Below are positions 33,783 to 40,854 of a stretch of DNA of 40,854 nucleotides, in pieces. The notes below the pieces were generated by a model. The model saw only the letters and a program-made list of their open reading frames with translations, was not told the origin of the DNA and searched no databases. Each line of letters starts with the position of its first letter. Within the stretch, counting starts at the first letter, position 1. The translations under genes and the position numbers were made by a program. The stretch comes from Steroidobacteraceae bacterium. Its GTDB lineage: Bacteria > Pseudomonadota > Gammaproteobacteria > Steroidobacterales > Steroidobacteraceae. The stretch is from positions 1 through 40,854 of the forward strand of contig JANWKR010000057.1 of the NCBI GenBank assembly GCA_025451275.1. Reading direction: 5' to 3'.

Positions 33783-34770
33783 GCGCGGCGCCCTTCAGCA
33801 GCTGATCCCCCGCCACGAACAGGCAGATGGAGCGGCCGCTGGGGTCGCTCAGGTCCTGGCGAATGCGGCCGACCAGGATCGGATCCCGGCCCGAGGCGTC
33901 CTGCGGCATGGGAAAGTAGTTGCGCTCGGCGTCGTCCACCAGCTCCACGCCCGGGGCTGACTGCAGCAGGCTGCGCACTTCGGCCGGCGTGATCGGACGC
34001 TCGCACTCGAAGGTGATCGCGACCGAGTGTGCGCGCAGCACCGGCACGCGCACGCAGGTCGCGGAGACGCGGATCGTGTCGTCGCCAAAGATCTTGCGCG
34101 TCTCGTTGATGACTTTGGTCTCCTCTTCGTTGTAGCCGGTCACCGGGTCGATCCGGGTGTTGTGACTGAAGAGGTTGAAGGCGTACGGGTGCGGCAGCAC
34201 CTGCGGGCGGTACTCCCGCCCGTCGAGGTAGGCGCGGGTCGACTCGAGCAGCTCCTGCATGGCGGCGGCGCCGCCACCCGAGGCGGCCTGGTAGGTGGCG
34301 AGCTGCAGCCGCGCGATGCGGTTCACCTGGTGCACCGGCCACAGCGGCGTGATCGAGATGATGGCGCAGCAGTTGGGGTTGGCGATGATGCCCCGGTGCG
34401 TGCGCAGCGCGGCGCGGTTGATCTCGGGAACCACGAGCGGCACCTGCGGGTCCATGCGGAAGGCCGAAGAGTTGTCGATCACCGTGGCACCGGCCTGCAC
34501 GGCGAGCGGCGCGAAGCGCTTCGAGGTGGCGCTGCCGGCGGAGAACAACGCGACGTCGACACCCTGGAAGCTGTCCGCGCCGAGCTCACGCACGGTGAGC
34601 TGCTCGCCACGGAACGGCAGCTGCCTGCCGGCCGAGCGTGCCGAGGCGAACAGCCGCAGCTCCGCCAAGGGCTGGCTGCGCTGCTCGAGGCAATGCAGCA
34701 GCTCGACGCCCACGGCGCCGGTCGCACCCACGATCGCGAACACCGGTGCCCGTCGCGATGGCTCAGTCAT
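33751..34770 (-). CDS. asd: aspartate-semialdehyde dehydrogenase
   Basis: This enzyme converts beta-aspartyl phosphate to aspartate semialdehyde, the branch point to lysine/diaminopimelate, threonine and methionine. The 339-residue product has the NADPH-binding VGATGAVGVE (about 14-23), catalytic Cys134 in ANPNCCAI, TYQAASGGGAAAMQEL, and the substrate-binding segment RVSATCVRVPVLRAHS. I take the ATG at 34770, preceded by GGAG, rather than an in-frame ATG at 34791. The gene stands alone and converges on the ICMT-like gene with a 32-base overlap. Confidence 0.95.
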   Translation of the reverse strand: MTEPSRRAPVFAIVGATGAVGVELLHCLEQRSQPLAELRLFASARSAGRQLPFRGEQLTVRELGADSFQGVDVALFSAGSATSKRFAPLAVQAGATVIDNSSAFRMDPQVPLVVPEINRAALRTHRGIIANPNCCAIISITPLWPVHQVNRIARLQLATYQAASGGGAAAMQELLESTRAYLDGREYRPQVLPHPYAFNLFSHNTRIDPVTGYNEEETKVINETRKIFGDDTIRVSATCVRVPVLRAHSVAITFECERPITPAEVRSLLQSAPGVELVDDAERNYFPMPQDASGRDPILVGRIRQDLSDPSGRSICLFVAGDQLLKGAALNALQIAEAL

Positions 34771-34874
34771 CCAGGTCTCCACCCAGCGCACCCCGAGACT
34801 CCGCGGGGCCCGCTACCAATATCACAAGCGCCGCGCCGGACGCAGGTTCCCCCGGACGACCGCCGTCGCCTCAT

Positions 34875-34890
34875 GCAACCATGAGGTTGC
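34875..34890. promoter_or_regulatory. ArsR-type operator 1 (overlaps -35)
   Basis: GCAACC-ATGA-GGTTGC, a perfect six-base inverted repeat with a four-base spacer. It overlaps the -35 box of the promoter at 34887. The same arms recur 41 bases downstream. Confidence 0.65.
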
Positions 34891-34915
34891 TCATTGGGCG
34901 AGGTGGGCCTAATAT
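34887..34915 (+). promoter_or_regulatory. promoter of the SRPBCC/ArsR pair
   Basis: TTGCTC (34887-34892) and TAATAT (34910-34915) are separated by exactly 17 bases. The boxes lie between two copies of an inverted repeat, one covering the -35 and one directly after the -10, the usual layout of a repressed ArsR-controlled promoter. The predicted start near 34922 gives a leader of about 13 bases containing the Shine-Dalgarno sequence. Confidence 0.55.
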
Positions 34916-34931
34916 GCAACCAGGAGGTTGC
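34916..34931. promoter_or_regulatory. ArsR-type operator 2 (contains the ribosome binding site)
   Basis: GCAACC-AGGA-GGTTGC has the same arms as operator 1 and starts directly after the -10 box. The Shine-Dalgarno AGGAGG (34922-34927) is formed by the spacer and the right arm, seven bases before the ATG at 34935. If transcribed, the arms could pair and partly hide the ribosome binding site. Confidence 0.65.
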
Positions 34932-34934
34932 TAT

Positions 34935-35387
34935 ATGAAAGATCGCATCGAGAAACGCCTGGAGCTCAAGGCCCCGCCCGCCCGGGTGTGGCGCGCCCTC
35001 ACCGACCACCGCGAGTTCGGCACCTGGTTCCGCGTAAAGCTGGACGGCCCGTTCGTGCCGGGCCAGCCGGCGGAGGGCCAGATCACCCACCCCGGCTACG
35101 AGCACGTGCGCTGGAAGGCGGTGGTGCAGAAGATGGAGCCCGAGCGGCTGTTCAGCTTCACCTGGCATCCCTACGCAATCGACCCGGCGGTCGACTACTC
35201 GGCCGAGACGCCGACGCTGGTCGAGTTCCGCCTCGAGCCCATCGCGGACGGCACGCTGCTGGTGCTCACCGAGTCGGGTTTCGACAGAGTGCCCGCCGGC
35301 CGCCGTGCCGAGGCCTTCCGCATGAACGACGGCGGCTGGAGCGCGCAGATGCAGAACATCACCGACCATGTCACGCAGCGCGGTTGA
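34935..35387 (+). CDS. SRPBCC (AHSA1-like) domain protein
   Basis: A 150-residue START/Bet v1-like protein of the AHSA1 group, usually a small-ligand-binding fold. It opens IEKRLELKAPPARVWRALTDHREFGTWFRVKLDGPFVPG, continues with WKAVVQKMEPERLFSFTWHP and ends with AFRMNDGGWSAQMQNITDHV, all typical. Members paired with ArsR regulators are common, but the ligand is generally unknown. ATG at 34935 is supported by AGGAGG at seven bases; an in-frame ATG at 34881 lies within operator 1 and is rejected. It overlaps the ArsR gene by 20 bases. Confidence 0.92.
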   Translation: MKDRIEKRLELKAPPARVWRALTDHREFGTWFRVKLDGPFVPGQPAEGQITHPGYEHVRWKAVVQKMEPERLFSFTWHPYAIDPAVDYSAETPTLVEFRLEPIADGTLLVLTESGFDRVPAGRRAEAFRMNDGGWSAQMQNITDHVTQRG

Positions 35388-35715
35388 GGGCGGTGTCGCG
35401 CTGCGCCGCCACCACGCCGCGGTATTCTCAGCGCTCGGCGACGAAACGCGCCTGGCGCTGGTCGCAGCGCTGGCGGCCGGTGCGCCCCGCTCCATCGCGC
35501 AGCTCACGGGCGGCAGCCGGATCACCCGCCAGGCAATCACCAAGCACCTGCGGGTATTGGAGAGCGTCGGCGTCGTGCGCAGCGCGCGCCGCGGCCGCCA
35601 CAGCCTGTTCGAGCTCGATCCGGCGCCGCTTACCGAGATGCAGGAGTATCTGGGCCGGGTCGCGGAGCAGTGGGACCAGGTGCTGGGGCGCCTCAAGTCG
35701 CTGGTCGAGAGCTGA
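35368..35715 (+). CDS. ArsR family transcriptional regulator
   Basis: A 115-residue winged-helix repressor. The core reads AVFSALGDETRLALVAALAAG, then SIAQLTGGSRITRQAITKHLRVLESVGVV, with the recognition helix in ITRQAITKHLRVL and the beta-wing RSARRGRHSLFELD. No cysteine metal site of the ArsR/SmtB type is visible, which fits the group that controls SRPBCC genes rather than metal resistance. It overlaps the SRPBCC gene by 20 bases and probably represses the shared promoter through the two inverted repeats at 34875 and 34916. Confidence 0.92.
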   Translation: MSRSAVEGGVALRRHHAAVFSALGDETRLALVAALAAGAPRSIAQLTGGSRITRQAITKHLRVLESVGVVRSARRGRHSLFELDPAPLTEMQEYLGRVAEQWDQVLGRLKSLVES

Positions 35716-35842
35716 GTGGGGCGCGACGCAGCTCACGGCTGCCGCTGCGGCCGGGACTGTTATGTGACGGCAGTCACCGGAGCGGGCGTGGCGCGGACGT
35801 ATCCTTGGCCGGTCGGAGGGTACGGTGGGCAAGGTGCGAACG

Positions 35843-36304
35843 ATGTATGGCAGCTCATGGCGCGCAGCGCTCGGCGTCCTGGTCGCGCTCGCCTGCCTGC
35901 CGCTGCCAGCTCAGGAGGTCTACAAGTCCGTAGACGCGCAGGGCCACGTGGTCTACTCGGACCGCGGCAGCACCAAGACCGCCCCCAAGACCGCCCTGCA
36001 CGTCGAGGAGCCGGACCCGGCCGAGGCGGCACGGCTCGCCAAGCAGCAGCAGATCCTGGACGCCCAGGAGCAGCAGCGCGCGAAGGAGCAGGTCGCCAGC
36101 GACCACGCCAAGGCGCTCGAGGACCGCAAGCGCCAGCAGAAAGAGAAGTCCTGCGAGAACGCCCGCAACAATTACTTCCGGCTGCAGGAAACGAACCGCC
36201 TGTACAAGCGTGACGCCGACGGCAACCGTGTGTACTACTCCGACGCCGAGGCCGACACGCTGCGTCAGCAGGCCAAGCAGGCCATGACCTCCGCCTGCGG
36301 CTGA
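35843..36304 (+). CDS. exported DUF4124-domain protein
   Basis: A 153-residue protein with a signal peptide (ALGVLVALACLPLPAQ) followed at once by the DUF4124 motif EVYKSVDAQGHVVYSDRGS. A highly charged helical middle (AARLAKQQQILDAQEQQRAKEQ to RKRQQKEKSCEN) follows and may form a coiled coil. The C-terminus has YKRDADGNRVYYSDAEADTLRQQ. DUF4124 proteins are common in Gamma- and Betaproteobacteria, and their role is unknown. ATG at 35843 follows AAGGTG and gives a clean signal peptide; a GTG at 35825 is in frame. It ends 20 bases before the M23 peptidase gene. Confidence 0.86.
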   Translation: MYGSSWRAALGVLVALACLPLPAQEVYKSVDAQGHVVYSDRGSTKTAPKTALHVEEPDPAEAARLAKQQQILDAQEQQRAKEQVASDHAKALEDRKRQQKEKSCENARNNYFRLQETNRLYKRDADGNRVYYSDAEADTLRQQAKQAMTSACG

Positions 36305-36324
36305 CGGGGCCGCAGGACCTGCGC

Positions 36325-37269
36325 ATGCGCCGGCGTCGCCTCCTTGCGCTGCTCGTGACGCTGGTGTTCGGCTGCGCGGCGTCCGTGGCAGCGGCCCAGT
36401 CCCAATCGGGCTATCGCTTCCGTGACGCCAACGGCCAGTGGGTGTTCACGGACCGCACCGCCGGCGACACGGCCTCCGGCGGTGCACCACTCAGCCTCGC
36501 GCATGAGCCCGACGCCCTGCACGCCGACATCGAGCGCGTCGATCTCGGCAGCTCCACCCGGCTGGTGGCCGTCAACGACTGCCTGTGCGTCGTCACGCTG
36601 CGGGCCTGGATCCAGCGCTCGGATCTGGCGCAGATTCCTGCCGGCACCAGCTACCAGGCCACGCTGCAGCCCGGTGCCAGCCGCACACTCGTCGAGGCAC
36701 AGCGCGCGGACGGCGCCAAGGGCCAGCTGCAGTTCGCCTGGCGCCGCACGCTCGGCGCGCCCGACGCAGTGCACACCCCGCCGCGCCCCTACCGCGCGCC
36801 GTTTGCGCTCGGCGCCACGTTCCTGGTGTCACAGGCCTTTCCGACACGCGTCACCCACGTCACCCCCGACAGCGTCTACGCCGTCGACATCGCGCTGCCC
36901 GACGGCACGCCGGTATACGCCGCGCGCGCCGGCACGGTGATCAACGTGCGCCACGACTCCTTCAGCGGCGCGCCACTGCCGGCACTGCTCGACCAGGCCA
37001 ACGTCGTCGAGGTGCTGCACGAGGACGGCACCATCGCCATCTATGCGCACCTGCACTGGGACTCGATCCGGGTACGCATCGGCCAGCGCGTGCAGCCGGG
37101 CGAGTACCTCGCCAACTCCGGCAACACCGGCTTCACGACCGGACCGCACCTGCACTTCGCCGTGTGGCGCAACAGCGGCTCAGGCGACGTCTCGGTGCCG
37201 GTGCAGTTCGCCGGCCCCGGCGGCCTGGCCGTGACGCCGGCCACCGCGCAGCCGCTGACTGCCTACTGA
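36325..37269 (+). CDS. exported M23 family peptidase with N-terminal DUF4124-like segment
   Basis: A 314-residue periplasmic protein, probably a peptidoglycan endopeptidase. A signal peptide (LLALLVTLVFGCAASVAAAQ) is followed by YRFRDANGQWVFTDR, similar to DUF4124, as in the preceding gene. The C-terminal M23 domain shows the zinc ligands: His in VTHVTPDSVYAVDIALPDGTP, with the Asp of YAVD, and His in GPHLHFAVW. Between them are YAARAGTVI, IYAHLHWDSI, GQRVQPGEYLANSGNTG and other family blocks. All expected ligands are present, so it should be active. The shared DUF4124-like motif with its neighbour suggests a common process. Confidence 0.9.
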   Translation: MRRRRLLALLVTLVFGCAASVAAAQSQSGYRFRDANGQWVFTDRTAGDTASGGAPLSLAHEPDALHADIERVDLGSSTRLVAVNDCLCVVTLRAWIQRSDLAQIPAGTSYQATLQPGASRTLVEAQRADGAKGQLQFAWRRTLGAPDAVHTPPRPYRAPFALGATFLVSQAFPTRVTHVTPDSVYAVDIALPDGTPVYAARAGTVINVRHDSFSGAPLPALLDQANVVEVLHEDGTIAIYAHLHWDSIRVRIGQRVQPGEYLANSGNTGFTTGPHLHFAVWRNSGSGDVSVPVQFAGPGGLAVTPATAQPLTAY

Positions 37270-37346
37270 GCTCCTGAGCGCTGCTTACCGCGCCCGGACT
37301 CCTCGGGCATGATGACCCGGGGCACGATCGGCGCAGCGGAGGCGGA

Positions 37347-38633
37347 ATGATCCGGAGCACACCGTCCGTGGCGGCATTCGGCTGGCTGCTGCTCGCGGCG
37401 CACGCGTACGCCGCACCCGCGACCGAGCAGCTGCAGCAGCTGCAGGGCGGGCTGCGGCAGGCGCGTGCCGCCAACGACTGGCCGGCTTACCTGGCCACCG
37501 CCACAAAGCTGCAGACGTTCCTCAACGCGGCCCCCAGGTCGCTGCTCGAGGTGTCGCGCGCGCAGCTGCACGTGGGCAACACGGACGCGGCACTGCAGGC
37601 GCTGTCGCAGTTCGCGGCCATGGGCCAGGCCGCCGACCTGCCCGGCCTGGCGCAGGAGTTCGCCACGCTCCCCCAGGGCCCCGCGCTGCAGCGGCTGCAG
37701 GAGCGCATGTCCGCCAATGCCCGCCCGGTGGCGCTGGGCGCGAGCGCCTTGGTGCTCGCCGATGCCGGCCTGCTGGCGGAGGACCTCGACTACGATCGTT
37801 CCGGCAAGCGCTTCCTGGTGAGCAGCATCCGCGAGCGCAAGATCGTCGCGCTCAGCCGCCACGGCCGCAGCACGGACTTCGCCCGCTCTCCCGACGGCTG
37901 GCCGATGGTGGCACTGCGGATCGACGCGCAGCACGGCCGGGTCTGGGCGACCGAAGTCGCCTTCCAGGGCTCGGCCCTCGCCCCGGCAGCTGACTGGGGG
38001 CGTTCGGCGCTGCTGTGCTTCGAGCTCACCACCGGCACCCTGGTGCACCGCATCGAGGCGCCGCACGCGGCAGCGCTCGGCGACCTGGTCATCACGCCGC
38101 GCGGTGACGTCATCGCCAGCGACGGTGAGGGCGGCGGCCTGTACCGACTGCCCGCCGGCGGCACGGCACTGCAGGTCCTGAACAGCACCGACCTCGTCTC
38201 ACCGCAGACACCGGCGCTGCACCCGGACGGCCGGCAGGTGTTCGTCCCGGACTACGTACGCGGCATCGCCGTGCTGGACCTCGCCAGCGGCGAGCTGCGC
38301 TGGCTGTCGATGCAGGGGCGCTTCGCGCTGAGCGGTATCGACGGGCTGTACTTCCAGCACGGTCGGCTGATCGCGGTGCAGAACGGCACCCTGCCGGAGC
38401 GCGTGGTGCTGTTCACGCTGGACCCCACCTTCGACCACATCGTCGCCGAGACGGTCATCGAGCGCTCGACCGCAACCCTCGGTGATCCGACCCATGGTGT
38501 GATCGTGGGCAACGACTTCTACTACATCGCCAACTCCGGCTGGGACCTGCTCGACGAGCACGGTGCGCTGAAGTCCGATGCGCACCCTTCGCCGCCGCGC
38601 ATCATGCGCGTTCAGCTGCCACGCACCTCGTAG
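37347..38633 (+). CDS. exported beta-propeller protein (SMP-30/NHL-like), function unknown
   Basis: A 428-residue protein with a signal peptide (FGWLLLAAHAYAA). Residues about 25-115 are helical and TPR-like (LQQLQGGLRQARAANDWPAYLATATKLQTFL). The remainder reads as a six-bladed propeller with repeated short strands, as in LAEDLDYDRSGKRFLVSSIRERKIV, VALRIDAQHGRVWATEV, VITPRGDVIASDGEGGGLYRL, TPALHPDGRQVFVPDYVRGIAVLDL and VIVGNDFYYIANSGW. This pattern fits SMP-30/gluconolactonase-like or NHL-type proteins, but catalytic residues could not be assigned. Its last 22 bases overlap the 3' end of rlmL. Confidence 0.78.
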   Translation: MIRSTPSVAAFGWLLLAAHAYAAPATEQLQQLQGGLRQARAANDWPAYLATATKLQTFLNAAPRSLLEVSRAQLHVGNTDAALQALSQFAAMGQAADLPGLAQEFATLPQGPALQRLQERMSANARPVALGASALVLADAGLLAEDLDYDRSGKRFLVSSIRERKIVALSRHGRSTDFARSPDGWPMVALRIDAQHGRVWATEVAFQGSALAPAADWGRSALLCFELTTGTLVHRIEAPHAAALGDLVITPRGDVIASDGEGGGLYRLPAGGTALQVLNSTDLVSPQTPALHPDGRQVFVPDYVRGIAVLDLASGELRWLSMQGRFALSGIDGLYFQHGRLIAVQNGTLPERVVLFTLDPTFDHIVAETVIERSTATLGDPTHGVIVGNDFYYIANSGWDLLDEHGALKSDAHPSPPRIMRVQLPRTS

Positions 38634-40804
38634 CAGCGATGCACGCGCGGATTGCGCGCGAAGTCCTGCGGCAGGGTCGCTGCCGAGATGTCGCGGATGG
38701 CGCAGCGCGCCTGCAGTGCCTCGTCGAGACGGAAGCGCTGGGCATTGGTCGAGAACAGCAGCAGTCCGCCAGGGGCCAGCAGCCGCACGCAGGCGTCGAT
38801 GAGCTGCGCATGGTCGCGCTCGATGTCCAGCACACCTTCCATGCGCTTGGAGTTGGAGAAGGTCGGTGGATCGAGGAACACCAGCTCGTAGCGCGCGGCG
38901 GCGTGCGCCGCCTGCTCGAGCCAGGCGCGGCAGTCGGCCTGCACGAAGGCATGGCTGGCGCCCGCCAGGCCGTTGAGCGCGAGATTGCGCTGCGCCCACT
39001 CGAGGTAGGTCCGTGACAGGTCCACCGTCGTGGTCGCAGCCGCGCCGCCCGCGGCGGCGTACACCGTCGCCGTGCCGGTGTAGCCGAACAGGTTGAGGAA
39101 CCGCGCACCGCGCGCCGCGGCGCGCAGCCGCGCGCGCGTCAGGCGGTGGTCGAGAAACAGCCCGGTATCGAGGTAGTCCTCGAAGTTCACGTAGAACTTA
39201 AGGCCCGCCTCCATCACCACGTGAAACTGCCCCTGCTCGTCCGCTTTCTGGTACTGCTCGCCGCGGCGCGTGCGCCGGCGCGTGGTGCGCACGCGCACGC
39301 GCTCCGGCGCGACTCCGGTGGCCTCGGGCAGGCTGGCCAGCACTTCGGCGCGGCGCCTACGCACCGCCTCGGCCTCGATCTCGGCCGGCGCGGCGTATTC
39401 CTGCACGCACAGCCACTGCTGCTGCGGCTCGATGACCGTGTAGGTGTCGACCGCGAAGGCGTACTCGGGCATGTCGGCGTCGTAGAGGCGATAGCAGGAA
39501 ATCCCCTCGCGCTGCGACCAGGACCTGAGGCGCTTGAGGTTCTTCGCGATGCGGTTGGCAAACATCTGCGCCCCGGGCGAGTCGCGGTGCCGCGCCAGCC
39601 CGTGTCCCAGCGTCCCCGGTACGCGCGTGCTGGCGCTGTCGACCCGCAGGCGCAGCAGGCGGCACTCGAGGCCGCCATTCCAGATCACGTGCGTGCGGTG
39701 GGCCCGCAGACCGAGCTCGCGCCCGAGTTCGGGGGCACCGGTGAGCACCGCGACATCCCAGCCCTGGAAGCGCTCGCGCAGCACCACGCCGAGCTCGCGA
39801 TGCACGGCGCGTGCCCGTTCGCGATCCTCGAGACGCACCCCGTAGGGCGGATTGGTGCACAGCAGGCCGCCGTGCTCGGTCGCCGGGGCCGCCGCCGCGA
39901 GCGCCCCGGCAGCAAAGTGCACCTGTCCCTCGAGGCCTGCGCGCCGCGCGTTCTCCTGCGCCGCGCGGATCGCCGCGGCATCGTGATCGCTGCCGCGCAC
40001 GCACAGCGGGCGGCGGGCGGCGCTGGCGCGCGCCACGGCCTCGGTCTTCAGCCGCTCCCACAGCGCGGGGTCATGCCCCTGCCAGCCGAGGAAGCCGAAA
40101 TAGCTGCGCGTCAGGCCAGGCGCCCGGTCGCCGGCGATGAGCGCGGCCTCGATGCAGAACGTGCCCGAGCCGCACAACGGATCGAGGAATTCGGCGTCCG
40201 CCGCCGCCAGCTCCGCCCAGCCGGCGCGCAGCAGCACGCCGGCGGCGACGTTCTCTTTCAGCGGCGCCTCGCCGCCCTGTGCCCGGTAGCCGCGCCGGTG
40301 CAGGCTGTCGCCGGACAGGTCGATGGCGAGGGTAACGCTGGCGTTGTGCGCGTGCGCATGCACCCGCACGTCGGGGCGGTCGGGGGCGACGTCGGGACGC
40401 GCGCCGCGCGCCGCGCGCAGCGCATCGACGATGCCGTCCTTGAGCTTGAGGGCACCGAAGTGCGTATGGGTGATGGCCGGGTGGCGGCCGCTGAAGTCGC
40501 AGGCCAGCGTCGCACCCGCTGCCAGGTGCGCGGTCCAGTCGATGCGGCGCACCTGTGCGAGGAACTCGTCCGCGTCGCCGGCTTCGAACTGCGCCACCTC
40601 GAGAAACACGCGGTTGGCGACGCGCGACCAGAGGCAGGCGCGATAGGCGCTCTCGAGCGAACCGTGGAAGGCGACGCCGCCGGCGCGCTCGCGCGGCTCG
40701 CTTGCGCCGCAGCTGCTCAGTTCGCGTGCCAGCAGGTCCGCCAGCCCGCGCGGCGCGCTGGCCAGAAACCGCAGCGGTGCCGCGCTCACGGCGGCGGGCG
40801 GCAA
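38612..40804 (-). CDS. rlmL: 23S rRNA (guanine) methyltransferase RlmKL (fused)
   Basis: This bifunctional enzyme makes m2G2445 (RlmL half) and m7G2069 (RlmK half) in 23S rRNA. The 730-residue length is near that of E. coli RlmKL (702). The N-terminal part has a THUMP RNA-binding domain (about 60-165) and a methyltransferase with DPLCGSGTFCIEAALIA and the catalytic NPPY in CTNPPYGVRLED. The C-terminal half has NFEDYLDTGLFLDHR, FLNLFGYTGTATVYAAAGGA (SAM binding) and FLDPPTFSNSKRMEG. The start is a TTG at 40804, only four bases after the stop of the aldehyde dehydrogenase gene; a GTG five codons further on is an alternative. Confidence 0.93.
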   Translation of the reverse strand: MPPAAVSAAPLRFLASAPRGLADLLARELSSCGASEPRERAGGVAFHGSLESAYRACLWSRVANRVFLEVAQFEAGDADEFLAQVRRIDWTAHLAAGATLACDFSGRHPAITHTHFGALKLKDGIVDALRAARGARPDVAPDRPDVRVHAHAHNASVTLAIDLSGDSLHRRGYRAQGGEAPLKENVAAGVLLRAGWAELAAADAEFLDPLCGSGTFCIEAALIAGDRAPGLTRSYFGFLGWQGHDPALWERLKTEAVARASAARRPLCVRGSDHDAAAIRAAQENARRAGLEGQVHFAAGALAAAAPATEHGGLLCTNPPYGVRLEDRERARAVHRELGVVLRERFQGWDVAVLTGAPELGRELGLRAHRTHVIWNGGLECRLLRLRVDSASTRVPGTLGHGLARHRDSPGAQMFANRIAKNLKRLRSWSQREGISCYRLYDADMPEYAFAVDTYTVIEPQQQWLCVQEYAAPAEIEAEAVRRRRAEVLASLPEATGVAPERVRVRTTRRRTRRGEQYQKADEQGQFHVVMEAGLKFYVNFEDYLDTGLFLDHRLTRARLRAAARGARFLNLFGYTGTATVYAAAGGAAATTTVDLSRTYLEWAQRNLALNGLAGASHAFVQADCRAWLEQAAHAAARYELVFLDPPTFSNSKRMEGVLDIERDHAQLIDACVRLLAPGGLLLFSTNAQRFRLDEALQARCAIRDISAATLPQDFARNPRVHRCYEVRGS

Positions 40805-40808
40805 CCGC

Positions 40809-40854
40809 TCAGGAGAGGTCGAGCCACGTGGTCTTCAGCTCGGTGTACTTCTCC
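40809..40854 (-). CDS. aldehyde dehydrogenase, C-terminal fragment (cut by window edge)
   Basis: Only the last 14 codons and the TGA (40811-40809) are inside the window. They read EKYTELKTTWLDLS, which matches the C-terminus of NAD(P)-dependent aldehyde dehydrogenases of the PuuC/KauB-like group. In those enzymes a K-Y/F-T-x-L-K-T-x-W motif closes the protein. If it is PuuC it would supply the gamma-glutamyl-aminobutyraldehyde dehydrogenase step missing from the puu cluster. It lies about 7.6 kb beyond puuB, so this link is inference. The rlmL start follows four bases after its stop. Confidence 0.7.
   Translation of the reverse strand, partial: EKYTELKTTWLDLS

Noticed and set aside
35716..35842. 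Possible terminator or small RNA between arsR and the DUF4124 gene
   Set aside because: No stem followed by a T run and no conserved-looking motif could be found.

Overview
The window is a compact, very GC-rich stretch of bacterial chromosome with 36 complete protein genes, one partial gene at the right edge, and no rRNA, tRNA, CRISPR array or insertion sequence that I could recognise. Gene content points to a Gammaproteobacterium, perhaps near the Steroidobacteraceae/Nevskiales/Xanthomonadales. The clues are an isocitrate dehydrogenase with its kinase/phosphatase AceK, a fused 23S rRNA methyltransferase RlmKL, a PlpD-like patatin/beta-barrel protein, DUF4124 proteins, a protease with a glycine-rich hydrophobic sorting tail, and a Puu-type putrescine pathway. 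The taxonomic placement is inference.

Layout. 1-195 holds no recognisable gene but can fold into nested helices. 196-11120 is mixed housekeeping and envelope: msrA, an MFS carboxylate transporter, a cupin pair, a PH-like membrane protein, a patatin/outer-membrane protein, a PQQ dehydrogenase, a TPR protein and a secreted subtilase. 11160-13762 is a coupled pair, agmatine deiminase and an APC permease. 13916-18062 is an icd / DUF3052 / Nudix / aceK operon that puts isocitrate dehydrogenase beside the enzyme that phosphorylates it. 18078-21428 has an unknown exported protein, an iron/manganese superoxide dismutase-like protein with altered active-site residues, and an S9 peptidase.

21490-33144 is the most coherent block. 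Ten genes run leftward with almost no spacing: puuD, puuA, a potFGHI-type polyamine ABC importer, polyphosphate glucokinase, a methionine/glutamine-type aminotransferase, an omega-amidase and a Cys/Met PLP enzyme. puuB runs divergently. A matching operator-like palindrome sits next to the start codon of puuD and of puuB. Together these encode uptake of putrescine, gamma-glutamylation (PuuA), oxidation (PuuB) and hydrolysis to GABA (PuuD). The aldehyde dehydrogenase step (PuuC) is missing here, but the last 46 bases of the window encode the C-terminus of an aldehyde dehydrogenase. The downstream aminotransferase plus omega-amidase form a known functional pair in keto-acid transamination with glutamine.

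33183-40854 contains an ICMT-like methyltransferase, aspartate-semialdehyde dehydrogenase, an SRPBCC/ArsR pair with a readable promoter and two operators, two DUF4124 proteins (one with an M23 peptidase domain), a beta-propeller protein, RlmKL and the aldehyde dehydrogenase fragment. No gene-free stretch exceeds 300 bases; the longest is the 248-base puuD/puuB divergent region. All five convergent gene junctions are overlapping or nearly so, leaving no room for ordinary terminators between them.
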